A stretch of DNA of 10,784 nucleotides from an uncultured Eubacteriales bacterium (GTDB lineage Bacteria > Bacillota > Clostridia > Peptostreptococcales > Anaerovoracaceae), in assembly GCA_902765035.1 (NCBI GenBank), contig CACWYF010000021.1:1-10784 (forward strand). The letters run 5' to 3'. Both the position numbers and the translations under genes were made by a program. Under the pieces are notes generated by a model that saw nothing but the letters and a program-made list of their open reading frames with translations, had not been told where the DNA came from and made no database searches. Below are positions 1 to 5,880 of this stretch, piece after piece (positions within the stretch are counted from its first letter, which is position 1; each line of letters begins with the position of its first letter).

Positions 1-219
1 ATGCCCGGTATCAAGGCATTTACGGCAGCAGTATTCGGCGGTATCGGCTCGATTCCTGGCGCAATGATCGGTGGACTGATTCTCGGGATTATCGAAATAT
101 TCTCAAGAGCATATATTTCAACTGAGCTCTCAGATGCCATCGTTTTTGCCTGTCTTATCATTGTTCTTCTCGTCAAGCCTACAGGACTTCTTGGGAAGAA
201 GGTCAGTGAGAAAGTGTAG
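1..219 (+). CDS. livH: Branched-chain amino-acid ABC transporter permease LivH, C-terminal part (5' truncated by window)
   Basis: This is the last 72 codons of a membrane permease of the LivH family, one of the two channel subunits of the leucine/isoleucine/valine importer. The visible part has the conserved C-terminal block GIKAFTAAVFGGIGSIPGA followed by GGLILGIIE, a last hydrophobic helix (AIVFACLIIVLLV) and the typical PTGLLGKK end, which lies in the cytoplasm. The ATG at base 1 is almost certainly an internal methionine: LivH proteins are near 290-300 residues, so about three quarters of the gene lies upstream of the window. The stop is 8 bases before livM, which fits one polycistronic mRNA. 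The family assignment is strong; the exact substrate among branched-chain or related amino acids cannot be told from the sequence. Confidence 0.9.
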   Translation: MPGIKAFTAAVFGGIGSIPGAMIGGLILGIIEIFSRAYISTELSDAIVFACLIIVLLVKPTGLLGKKVSEKV

Positions 220-227
220 GTGAAGCC

Positions 228-1352
228 ATGGCAGACAGATTATTAAAGTCGATCAGCAGCAGAGGACTTAAAAACGCTGTTAAGGGAAGTGAATACAGAA
301 AAGAGGCACTGATCTCATACGGAGTCCTTGTGGTCGGATATATCCTGCTGCAGCTGGGTGCAGCTGTAGGCTTTATCGGTCACAATCTGCAGGGACAGTT
401 TGTTCCGATCTGTGTGTACGTTTCACTGGCTATATCCCTCAATCTCGTAGTAGGTATATCGGGTGAGCTTTCTCTGGGACATGCAGGCTTCATGGCTGTA
501 GGTGCATTTACCGGTGTTGTAGTGACAAGAGTGCTGGAACAGAGCATAGAGTTTGGTCCTGCGAGACTGATGATAGCTCTTCTGGTAGCTGCATTTGCTG
601 CAGCGATAGCCGGATTTATAATCGGAATTCCTATTCTCGGACTCAGAGGCGACTATCTTGCAATCGTTACTCTTGCATTCGGCGAGATAGTAAGGAATTT
701 CATGAACGTTCTCTTTTTCGGACTGGATGAAAAGGGGCATCTGCTCTTCGCGTTCAATCACACTATCGACGGCATTGAAAACAGTCAGAGAATCATAACA
801 GGTGCTATCGGAGCTACCGGTGTAACCAAGCTGGCGACATTTACCGGAGCAGCCATCCTCACGGCTTTCACTCTGTTTGTTGTTCTGAATCTCAAGAACT
901 CCAAGCAGGGCCGTGCCATTATGGCTATCAGGGACAACCGTATCGCAGGCGAGTCCATAGGGCTCGATGTCAAGAAGTACAAACTCATGGCGTTCGTTGT
1001 AAGTGCATCTCTCGCAGGAATGGCAGGCTGCATGTTCGGACAGAACTACAGCACGCTGGCACCGGTCAAGTTCAACTTCAACACATCGGTACTTATTCTG
1101 GTATTCGTAGTACTCGGAGGTATCGGTAATATCTGGGGCGGAATGATCGCGGCCGCACTTCTGACAGTACTGCCTGAAGCACTCAGACAGTTCGCTGATT
1201 ACAGAATGCTGACTTACGCTATCGTGCTGATTCTGGTAATGATCGGAACATACAATCCGGCTTTCAGAGCAAGAATCACTGCTTTTGTTGAGAAAATCAA
1301 ACCTAAGAAGAAAGACAAAGGCAAGGAAAAGACCGGAAAGGAGGCAGCGTAA
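228..1352 (+). CDS. livM: Branched-chain amino-acid ABC transporter permease LivM
   Basis: This 374-residue polytopic membrane protein pairs with LivH to form the importer channel. A cytoplasmic N-terminal stretch (residues 1-26) precedes the first helix (about 28-50). The LivM hallmark LSLGHAGFMAVGAF is at 81-94, and further helices lie near 113-135, 203-221, 252-270, 287-315 and 327-341. The cytoplasmic loop 225-250 (SKQGRAIMAIRDNRIAGESI) is the EAA-like coupling segment that docks on the ATPases. AGGTGA (218-223) overlaps the livH stop and serves as ribosome site, 4 bases before ATG. The C-terminal tail (about 356-372) is very lysine-rich, KPKKKDKGKEKTGK, which is longer and more basic than in textbook LivM. 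The gene abuts livG with no gap, so it is part of the liv operon. Family identity is secure. Confidence 0.95.
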   Translation: MADRLLKSISSRGLKNAVKGSEYRKEALISYGVLVVGYILLQLGAAVGFIGHNLQGQFVPICVYVSLAISLNLVVGISGELSLGHAGFMAVGAFTGVVVTRVLEQSIEFGPARLMIALLVAAFAAAIAGFIIGIPILGLRGDYLAIVTLAFGEIVRNFMNVLFFGLDEKGHLLFAFNHTIDGIENSQRIITGAIGATGVTKLATFTGAAILTAFTLFVVLNLKNSKQGRAIMAIRDNRIAGESIGLDVKKYKLMAFVVSASLAGMAGCMFGQNYSTLAPVKFNFNTSVLILVFVVLGGIGNIWGGMIAAALLTVLPEALRQFADYRMLTYAIVLILVMIGTYNPAFRARITAFVEKIKPKKKDKGKEKTGKEAA

Positions 1353-2414
1353 ATGGCAGACGATAAGAAATACGTTGAGACCACCGATACCGGTCACGGT
1401 TATGAAAACAGACAGGACATCTACTACAACGACAACGTCGGCGGACGTGCCGTATTCGTAGATGCCAAGGAGCATGACCAGGAATCTGTCACTGAGACTA
1501 TCCTGCAGGAAAGAGACAAGGACAGATCACCGATCCTTGAGGTAAAGGGCCTTGGAATCGATTTCGGCGGACTTACTGCTGTAGACGATTTCAGTATCGC
1601 TATCGGCCGCAGAGAGATCGCAGGACTTATCGGACCTAACGGTGCCGGCAAGACCACTATTTTCAACATGCTGACCAAGGTGTATGAACCTACCAGAGGA
1701 GACATCATCTTCAACGGCAAGAGCACCAAGGGCATGAGCACTGTTGACATCAACAGGGCCGGAATGGCGCGTACGTTCCAGAACATACGTCTCTTCGACA
1801 AACTGACAGTAGAGGAGAACATCAAGACCGCTTTGCATCACACGACAGACTACGGCCTGATTGACGGAATGCTGCATACACCTAAGTACCGCAGAGAGGA
1901 GGAGCGCATCCATAAGGAAGCGATGAAATACCTCAAGATCTTCGGCATGACCAAGACTGCAGACTACAGAGCGGGATCACTTCCGTACGGTGCTCAGAGA
2001 AGACTCGAGATCATGAGAGCTCTGGCTACCAAGCCGAGACTGCTTCTTCTTGACGAGCCGGCTGCCGGCATGAATCCTTCGGAGACAGCTGAACTGATGG
2101 ATACCATCAGAGAGATCAGGGACAGATTTGAGATAGCTATTCTTCTGATCGAGCACGATATGAGCCTTGTAATGAATATCTGCGAGGGCATCGCAGTTCT
2201 CAACTACGGCAGAACTATCGCCAAGGGAGGACCTGCAGAGATCCAGAGCAACCCTAAGGTAATCGAAGCTTACCTCGGCAAGAGCAGAGGCAAGATGAAC
2301 GAAGAAGAGGAAGAGGAGAAGAAGGACATCGAGGCAGCATACAAGATCGGTACTGTTGCTTCCAAGGTCACTCCGAAGCCTGATGAGGGACACGGCAAAA
2401 AGGAGGAGAAATAA
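1353..2414 (+). CDS. livG: Branched-chain amino-acid ABC transporter ATP-binding protein LivG, with N- and C-terminal extensions
   Basis: This is one of two cytoplasmic ATPases powering the importer. The ABC domain spans about residues 60-310. It has Walker A GPNGAGKTT (94-102), the Q-loop glutamine in TFQN (Q143), the LivG-type signature LPYGAQRR in place of LSGGQ (210-217), Walker B LLLLDEP (230-236) and the H-loop histidine in IEHD (H268). LivG is usually about 255 residues; this one has 353. The extra parts are a polar N-terminal stretch of about 58 residues rich in D, E, N and Y, and a charged C-terminal tail (311-353) with NEEEEEEKKD followed by a K/P/G-rich end. The start is well supported: AGGAGG at 1339-1344 is 8 bases upstream, and ATG directly follows the livM stop. 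The stop overlaps livF by one base (TAATG). The extensions match no domain I know. Confidence 0.95.
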   Translation: MADDKKYVETTDTGHGYENRQDIYYNDNVGGRAVFVDAKEHDQESVTETILQERDKDRSPILEVKGLGIDFGGLTAVDDFSIAIGRREIAGLIGPNGAGKTTIFNMLTKVYEPTRGDIIFNGKSTKGMSTVDINRAGMARTFQNIRLFDKLTVEENIKTALHHTTDYGLIDGMLHTPKYRREEERIHKEAMKYLKIFGMTKTADYRAGSLPYGAQRRLEIMRALATKPRLLLLDEPAAGMNPSETAELMDTIREIRDRFEIAILLIEHDMSLVMNICEGIAVLNYGRTIAKGGPAEIQSNPKVIEAYLGKSRGKMNEEEEEEKKDIEAAYKIGTVASKVTPKPDEGHGKKEEK

Positions 2415-3124
2415 TGGGATCTGTACTGACCGTTAAGAACATTAACGTATACTATGGCGCGATCCATGCCATCAAGGGCATCTCCTTCGACGTCAACAAG
2501 GGCGAGATCGTAACTCTTATCGGTGCCAACGGCGCAGGTAAGTCGACCACCCTTCACACTGTTTCCGGACTTATGAGAAGCAAGACGGGCGACATTGAAT
2601 TCCTCGGCAGCTCCATTGCAAGAACGCCTGCTCACAAGATCGTAGAGAAGGGAATATCCCATGTACCTGAAGGAAGACGTATCTTCCAGGGCATGACAGT
2701 GGAAGAGAATCTTCAGATGGGAGCATTCGTATCAAAGCCTGACAGGATAGCTCATAACCTCGAGTATGTATATGAGCAGTTCCCGAGGCTCAAGGAGAGA
2801 ACAAAGCAGATCGCAGGAACCCTCTCCGGCGGCGAGCAGCAGATGCTGGCAATGGGAAGAGCTCTGATGTCCGATCCAAGACTGCTGATGCTCGACGAGC
2901 CGTCAATGGGACTGGCTCCGATCCTCGTAGACCAGATCTTCGAGATCATCCAGAACCTCAACAAGGCAGGAACCACGATCCTCCTTGTAGAGCAGAACGC
3001 TCAGATGGCACTTTCCGTAGCTCACAGAGCATACGTAATCGAGACCGGAAGGATCACACTCTCCGGAACGGGAGCAGAACTCGCACAGTCCGAAGAGGTC
3101 AAGAAAGCATACCTCGGAGGCTAA
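2414..3124 (+). CDS. livF: Branched-chain amino-acid ABC transporter ATP-binding protein LivF
   Basis: This is the second ATPase of the importer, 236 residues, the normal length for LivF. It has Walker A GANGAGKST (37-45), the conserved block VPEGRRIFQGMTVEENL (84-100), signature LSGGEQQ (137-143), Walker B LLMLDEP (157-163) followed by the LivF-typical SMGLAPILV, and the VEQN motif (192-195) in place of the usual H-loop region. It should form a heterodimer with LivG under the LivH/LivM channel. AGGAGG at 2401-2406 lies inside the end of livG, 7 bases before the ATG; the one-base overlap of stop and start suggests translational coupling. It is the last gene of the operon, followed by a strong terminator. 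Assignment is secure. Confidence 0.96.
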   Translation: MGSVLTVKNINVYYGAIHAIKGISFDVNKGEIVTLIGANGAGKSTTLHTVSGLMRSKTGDIEFLGSSIARTPAHKIVEKGISHVPEGRRIFQGMTVEENLQMGAFVSKPDRIAHNLEYVYEQFPRLKERTKQIAGTLSGGEQQMLAMGRALMSDPRLLMLDEPSMGLAPILVDQIFEIIQNLNKAGTTILLVEQNAQMALSVAHRAYVIETGRITLSGTGAELAQSEEVKKAYLGG

Positions 3125-3148
3125 CGGCTTACGCACTGAAATGATTTT

Positions 3149-3188
3149 AAAGATGACAATGGGGACGGTTCTCATTGTCATCTTTTTT
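3149..3188 (+). terminator. Intrinsic terminator of the liv operon
   Basis: A perfect 13-bp inverted repeat (AAAGATGACAATG at 3149-3161 and CATTGTCATCTTT at 3173-3185) with an 11-base loop is followed by a run of T ending at 3188. It sits 24 bases after the livF stop. The A-rich foot and T-run are standard for Rho-independent terminators in Bacillota. Confidence 0.93.
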
Positions 3189-3210
3189 AGCGCTGTTAAC
3201 ACAGATAATT

Positions 3211-3232
3211 ATTGTGAAAAAATATTCACAAT
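3211..3232. promoter_or_regulatory. Perfect palindrome, operator-like (ATTGTGAA-N6-TTCACAAT)
   Basis: An 8-bp perfect inverted repeat, 3211-3218 and 3225-3232, has a 6-base A/T spacer. Half-sites of the TTGTGAA type are known from Rex and CRP/FNR-family operators, but those have the TGTGA halves 6 bases apart whereas here they are 8 apart. The regulator therefore cannot be named. It lies about 53 bases before the proposed -10 box of the lipoprotein gene, centred near -65 from the likely transcription start, a position typical of activator sites. Confidence 0.5.
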
Positions 3233-3270
3233 ATTCTTGACCTTTGACCATATCAATGACGGTAAGCATG

Positions 3271-3279
3271 TGTTACAAT
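3271..3279 (+). promoter_or_regulatory. Extended -10 promoter for the lipoprotein gene
   Basis: TGTTACAAT matches the extended -10 pattern TGnTATAAT with one mismatch. The hexamer 17 bases upstream (TATCAA, 3251-3256) is a poor -35. A tandem TTGACC-T-TTGACC (3237-3249) lies too far upstream for normal spacing. The box is about 85 bases before the chosen lipoprotein start. Confidence 0.45.
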
Positions 3280-3351
3280 TCGACAAGTGAAACGAATAAA
3301 GCAGTATGTGCCGAGGGGGGCTGCAGGCATATGCTGATATCTATATATTCC

Positions 3352-3357
3352 GGAGGG
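3352..3357 (+). promoter_or_regulatory. Ribosome binding site that decides the lipoprotein start
   Basis: GGAGGG directly abuts an ATG at 3358 (too close to use) and is 6 bases before the ATG at 3364. This places the true start at 3364, not at the in-frame ATG at 3244, which has no ribosome site and lies upstream of the predicted promoter. Confidence 0.75.
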
Positions 3358-3363
3358 ATGAGA

Positions 3364-3981
3364 ATGAAGATTAATATCAAAATGATACTGGCACTGATGC
3401 TGGCGCTGGTTCTTATGGTGTGCATGGGCTCATGCGGTAAGAAGGATGCGGAAGAAGCAGCAGATACCTCAGCGGATACTCAGACTGAAGAGGCAGCTGA
3501 AGAAGAACCTGCAGAGGAGCTTCCTGAGGTGGTCAAGACCATTGAAGGTGTTGACGAGGACCTCGGACCGAGGGAACCTCTTCAGATCGATTCGATCACT
3601 CTGTATGATGACGGTTCTGTTGCGATAGTACCTGTTGACGACCTTAAGAAGAACGAGATCAAGGATGATGCGCAGGCTGTATATCCTTTCGAGGAGAGCG
3701 GCAAAGTCGAGGATGTAGCCGTAGCTGATTACGGAAACGGCGGATACAGGACTATCGTTGCACTCATGAAGGACGGGACGATTTCCGTTGTTAACGGAAG
3801 AGCGCTTGTCGAAGATCATATTTTTGCCGTTATCGATAATGTAGCCAACAGGGATAACTTCGTCGAGATCCAGAATATAGAGCAAGAGGATGGGCACTAC
3901 ATTGTGGGCGTTACGGAAGACGGCAGCGAGGTAATACTCGACTACGCGATGAGCTTCGATGAACCGGAAGCAGAAGAATAA
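3364..3981 (+). CDS. Small acidic lipoprotein of unknown function
   Basis: This 205-residue protein has a lipoprotein signal peptide: KINIK, a hydrophobic core ILALMLALVLMVCM, then MGSC with the acylated cysteine at position 24. The mature protein would be tethered to the outer face of the cell membrane. A very acidic, low-complexity linker (about 28-56, rich in E, A, D and T) follows. The C-terminal part (about 74-195) contains three similar short units of the form I-x-x-x-x-DG-x-x, namely ITLYDDGSVAIV, IVALMKDGTISVV and IVGVTEDGSEVIL, which suggest a small all-beta repeat fold. The gene stands alone between the liv terminator and its own terminator, and has its own promoter region. I do not recognise a family and assign no function. 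Confidence 0.85.
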   Translation: MKINIKMILALMLALVLMVCMGSCGKKDAEEAADTSADTQTEEAAEEEPAEELPEVVKTIEGVDEDLGPREPLQIDSITLYDDGSVAIVPVDDLKKNEIKDDAQAVYPFEESGKVEDVAVADYGNGGYRTIVALMKDGTISVVNGRALVEDHIFAVIDNVANRDNFVEIQNIEQEDGHYIVGVTEDGSEVILDYAMSFDEPEAEE

Positions 3982-4005
3982 CGACGCGGAACATGACAGA
4001 GACAC

Positions 4006-4034
4006 AGAGGCGCTCCTGCAGGGCGCCTCTTTTT
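4006..4034 (+). terminator. Intrinsic terminator of the lipoprotein gene
   Basis: The inverted repeat AGAGGCGC (4006-4013) and GCGCCTCT (4023-4030) forms an 8-bp GC-rich stem with a 9-base loop, and the T-run ends at 4034. It lies 24 bases after the lipoprotein stop and upstream of the next promoter, which also argues against any reading frame starting at 3993. Confidence 0.92.
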
Positions 4035-4066
4035 CAGTTCCGGCAGCTGACTAATAGAAAATTAAT

Positions 4067-4107
4067 TACCAAGTGGATATATGAGTTATGGTATAATGAA
4101 CTTGGTA
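4067..4107 (+). promoter_or_regulatory. Perfect extended -10 promoter inside an 8-bp inverted repeat
   Basis: TGGTATAAT (4089-4097) is a perfect TGnTATAAT extended -10 box; no good -35 is present at the normal distance. It is bracketed by TACCAAGT (4067-4074) and ACTTGGTA (4100-4107), a perfect inverted repeat with a 25-base spacer. The left arm covers the -35 region and the right arm the likely transcription start near 4104. That layout fits a repressor or looping operator for the downstream operon. A further 10-bp palindrome, TCCGCGCGGA, lies in the leader at 4113-4122. Confidence 0.65.
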
Positions 4108-4144
4108 TAGCATCCGCGCGGACGCACATGCTGAAAGCTTCTAT

Positions 4145-4153
4145 GGAAAGGGG
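4145..4153 (+). promoter_or_regulatory. Ribosome binding site that decides the start of the XpaC-domain gene
   Basis: GGAAAGGGG lies 10 bases before the ATG at 4164. Earlier in-frame starts at 3993, 4128 and 4143 are upstream of the terminator, or too close to this site, and lack a Shine-Dalgarno sequence of their own. Confidence 0.65.
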
Positions 4154-4163
4154 CATAGACACT

Positions 4164-5777
4164 ATGGCAAATGCAGCAATGTATGATACAGAACGTGCTC
4201 AGGTACTGGACTGGTTCGAAACGGACTTCAAGGATTCAGCCAAGAGAACAACTAAGACTCAGAGGCTTGAGGACGGAAGAGTAAGTTACAAATTCTCTGT
4301 AACAAACAACTCGGGCTTCAGTTTTGGTGACTTTTCATTCAAGGTCAAGATTCTCAACAAGGCAACGGGACAGGAGATCGGAACCGCGACTATAAGAGCC
4401 GGCGCATGGGCAGCTGGAGAGACCAAGAACTTCAGATCGAAGATAGCGATACCGGCAGATGTAAGGAGCATCTCATTCGTGATGTTCTCTGAGTCGGTCG
4501 ACTATGAAATATCCGAACCGTCCTACGCAAGGCCGGTAAGCGACGATCCGATCGGATCCGCCATGCAGGATCTCAGAGACCTCGGAGAAATGGTGACGGG
4601 GACTGACGGCAGCGGCGGAGTGCTCGGAGAACTCTTCGGTACCGGCGGGATGCCTGAGACAACAGTGACCAAGACAACAACGACCAGGACACCGAGCGGC
4701 ACCAAGACTACAACGACAACTACCACGACACGGAGCAACGGTCAGGTCAACACAAGGACCACTACGACAAGACAGACCAATGCCCAGAGGCAGAGACAGG
4801 CGCAGAGGGCCCAGAGTCAGGAAAGCCTCGGCAGGACATATACCAGGCGCAAGAATGACAAGAAGCTCAACAAGATGAGACTCGGAAAGTCCACAGGCGC
4901 GGTATGGTCTATAGTCGGTGCGGCATTATTTGCAATGGCAGCTCTCGGCTCATCCGGAGATCCGGCTTCGATCGCACAGTACACAATAATTGCGGCTGCT
5001 CTGGCGGCACTTGGGGCAGGCCTCAAGATATTAAGCAACACAAGGGCAAGACGCATACGCGCATATGAGTCAAGAATCAATTACAAGGGAAACACTTCCC
5101 TTGACGAGCTTGCACAGCTTGTCGGAAGACCTGTGGAAAAAGTGGCAGATGATCTGCAGCAGATGATAGTAGCCGGATTCTTCCCGAACGCATATATCGA
5201 CTTTAACAACAGGCTTCTCGTAATGACCAAGAACGGAGAGCCTCTTGAGTCGGTCGAGAAGACAGCAGCTGCCAACAGAACGGCAAAACGTAAGGCAGCA
5301 AGAGACAAGGGCGTCGTTCCTGAATCCATCGATGACCTGATCACGATGACTGATGATTCCGAGATCAAGGACAAGCTGAGAACTCTGAGAACGATCACAA
5401 AGAAGATCGACAAGCGTATCGAAGAGAGACCGGATCTCACAGACCAGGTCAAGGAGTTCAGAGAGAAGTACTATCCTGAAGTCGTACGCCTGACTGATGA
5501 GTACAATGAGAAGATCGCTAATCTCGGCAGAGAAAGCCAGGAAGAGAACATCAATGAGAGCCCGCTCGAGATGAACGCCAATCCGAATTATCTCGCTGAG
5601 CAGGCAGAGGAGATCAAGAAGCAGCTTATCAGCCTCATCGATTCCGTAGCAGAGGCTTCCGAGAATCTGCTCGAGAAGCTGCATGAGGATGACATCATGG
5701 ATATCTCTACAGATATCAAGATGCTGCAGACAACGCTGGCAAGCAAGGGACTGCTCGATTCGGACTTCGATCTCTAG
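4164..5777 (+). CDS. Multi-domain membrane protein with C-terminal XpaC-type domain (5-bromo-4-chloroindolyl phosphate hydrolysis family)
   Basis: This is a 537-residue protein with five visible parts. (1) A beta-rich N-terminal region (about 35-118), with YKFSVTNNSGFSFGDFSFKVKI and AGETKNF, looks like an FxLYD/Ig-like sandwich. (2) A Gly/Asp stretch leads into a threonine-rich low-complexity linker (166-204) and a Gln/Arg-rich basic segment. (3) Two membrane helices lie at about 244-262 and 270-290. (4) A small helical region (307-353) reads TSLDELAQLVGRPVEKVADDL then MIVAGFFPNAYID, resembling a winged-helix fold. (5) The C-terminal helical XpaC domain (about 400-535) has the conserved EFREKYYPEVVRLTDEY and LLEKLHEDDIMDISTDIK blocks. 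XpaC proteins are usually encoded next to TelA, as here. The family name comes from an old indicator-dye phenotype; the molecular role is not established. Start at 4164 is chosen by the ribosome site. Confidence 0.82.
   Translation: MANAAMYDTERAQVLDWFETDFKDSAKRTTKTQRLEDGRVSYKFSVTNNSGFSFGDFSFKVKILNKATGQEIGTATIRAGAWAAGETKNFRSKIAIPADVRSISFVMFSESVDYEISEPSYARPVSDDPIGSAMQDLRDLGEMVTGTDGSGGVLGELFGTGGMPETTVTKTTTTRTPSGTKTTTTTTTTRSNGQVNTRTTTTRQTNAQRQRQAQRAQSQESLGRTYTRRKNDKKLNKMRLGKSTGAVWSIVGAALFAMAALGSSGDPASIAQYTIIAAALAALGAGLKILSNTRARRIRAYESRINYKGNTSLDELAQLVGRPVEKVADDLQQMIVAGFFPNAYIDFNNRLLVMTKNGEPLESVEKTAAANRTAKRKAARDKGVVPESIDDLITMTDDSEIKDKLRTLRTITKKIDKRIEERPDLTDQVKEFREKYYPEVVRLTDEYNEKIANLGRESQEENINESPLEMNANPNYLAEQAEEIKKQLISLIDSVAEASENLLEKLHEDDIMDISTDIKMLQTTLASKGLLDSDFDL
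4659..4775 (+). repeat. Threonine-codon low-complexity tract inside the XpaC-domain gene
   Basis: Runs of ACA, ACG, ACC and ACT codons (residues 166-204) encode a threonine-rich linker with runs of four to eight threonines. Mixed synonymous codons suggest selection on the protein rather than simple slippage of one triplet. It joins the N-terminal beta region to the basic segment and membrane helices. Confidence 0.7.
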
Positions 5778-5790
5778 AACAGTTAATTAA

Positions 5791-5866
5791 GGCGGAGAGC
5801 CTTGCACATATCTAATAACATACAGCCCGGGGAAACGGGTGCATCAAAAGGCTCGGGGGCCCGGGC
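5791..5866 (+). promoter_or_regulatory. Structured leader RNA candidate upstream of telA (pseudoknot-like)
   Basis: GAGCCTT (5797-5803) can pair with AAGGCTC (5848-5854), extended inside by GCAC (5804-5807) with GTGC (5839-5842). Inside this stem, CCG (5827-5829) and CGG (5836-5838) close a GGGAAA loop. GCCCGGG (5825-5831) is also perfectly complementary to CCCGGGC (5860-5866), which lies outside the first stem and abuts the telA ribosome site. Together these pairings could form an H-type pseudoknot or two alternative folds. No T-run follows, so control of translation is more likely than termination. It matches no riboswitch class that I recognise. Confidence 0.45.
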
Positions 5867-5874
5867 AGGGAGGA
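5867..5874 (+). promoter_or_regulatory. Ribosome binding site of telA
   Basis: AGGGAGGA is 6 bases before the ATG at 5881 and decides that start over the in-frame ATG at 5839, which lies within the leader structure and has no ribosome site. Confidence 0.85.
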
Positions 5875-5880
5875 CAAAAG

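Noticed and set aside
423-1475. 350-codon open frame on the minus strand opposite livM
   Set aside because: It is the antisense shadow of livM and the start of livG: rich in Cys, Ser and Tyr, with no recognisable domain. The plus-strand frame encodes an unmistakable permease.
3211-3232. Naming the palindrome a Rex or CRP site
   Set aside because: The half-sites fit but the spacer is 6 rather than 4 bases between TTGTGAA halves, so a named assignment is not justified.
3244-3363. Upstream in-frame extension of the lipoprotein to ATG 3244
   Set aside because: It has no ribosome site, lies upstream of the predicted -10 box, and would bury the lipoprotein signal peptide 40 residues inside the protein.
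3993-4163. Upstream extension of the XpaC-domain protein to ATG 3993
   Set aside because: It would run through an intrinsic terminator and the promoter; the extra residues look like translated regulatory DNA.
5070-5684. 204-codon minus-strand frame opposite the XpaC-domain gene
   Set aside because: It mirrors the codon pattern of the plus-strand gene; its hydrophobic Leu-rich sequence is what reverse-complemented Glu/Lys codons give. No family resemblance was seen.
5791-5866. Assigning the telA leader to a known riboswitch (glycine, c-di-GMP, fluoride, ZTP and others)
   Set aside because: None of the conserved core sequences that I know for these classes is present.
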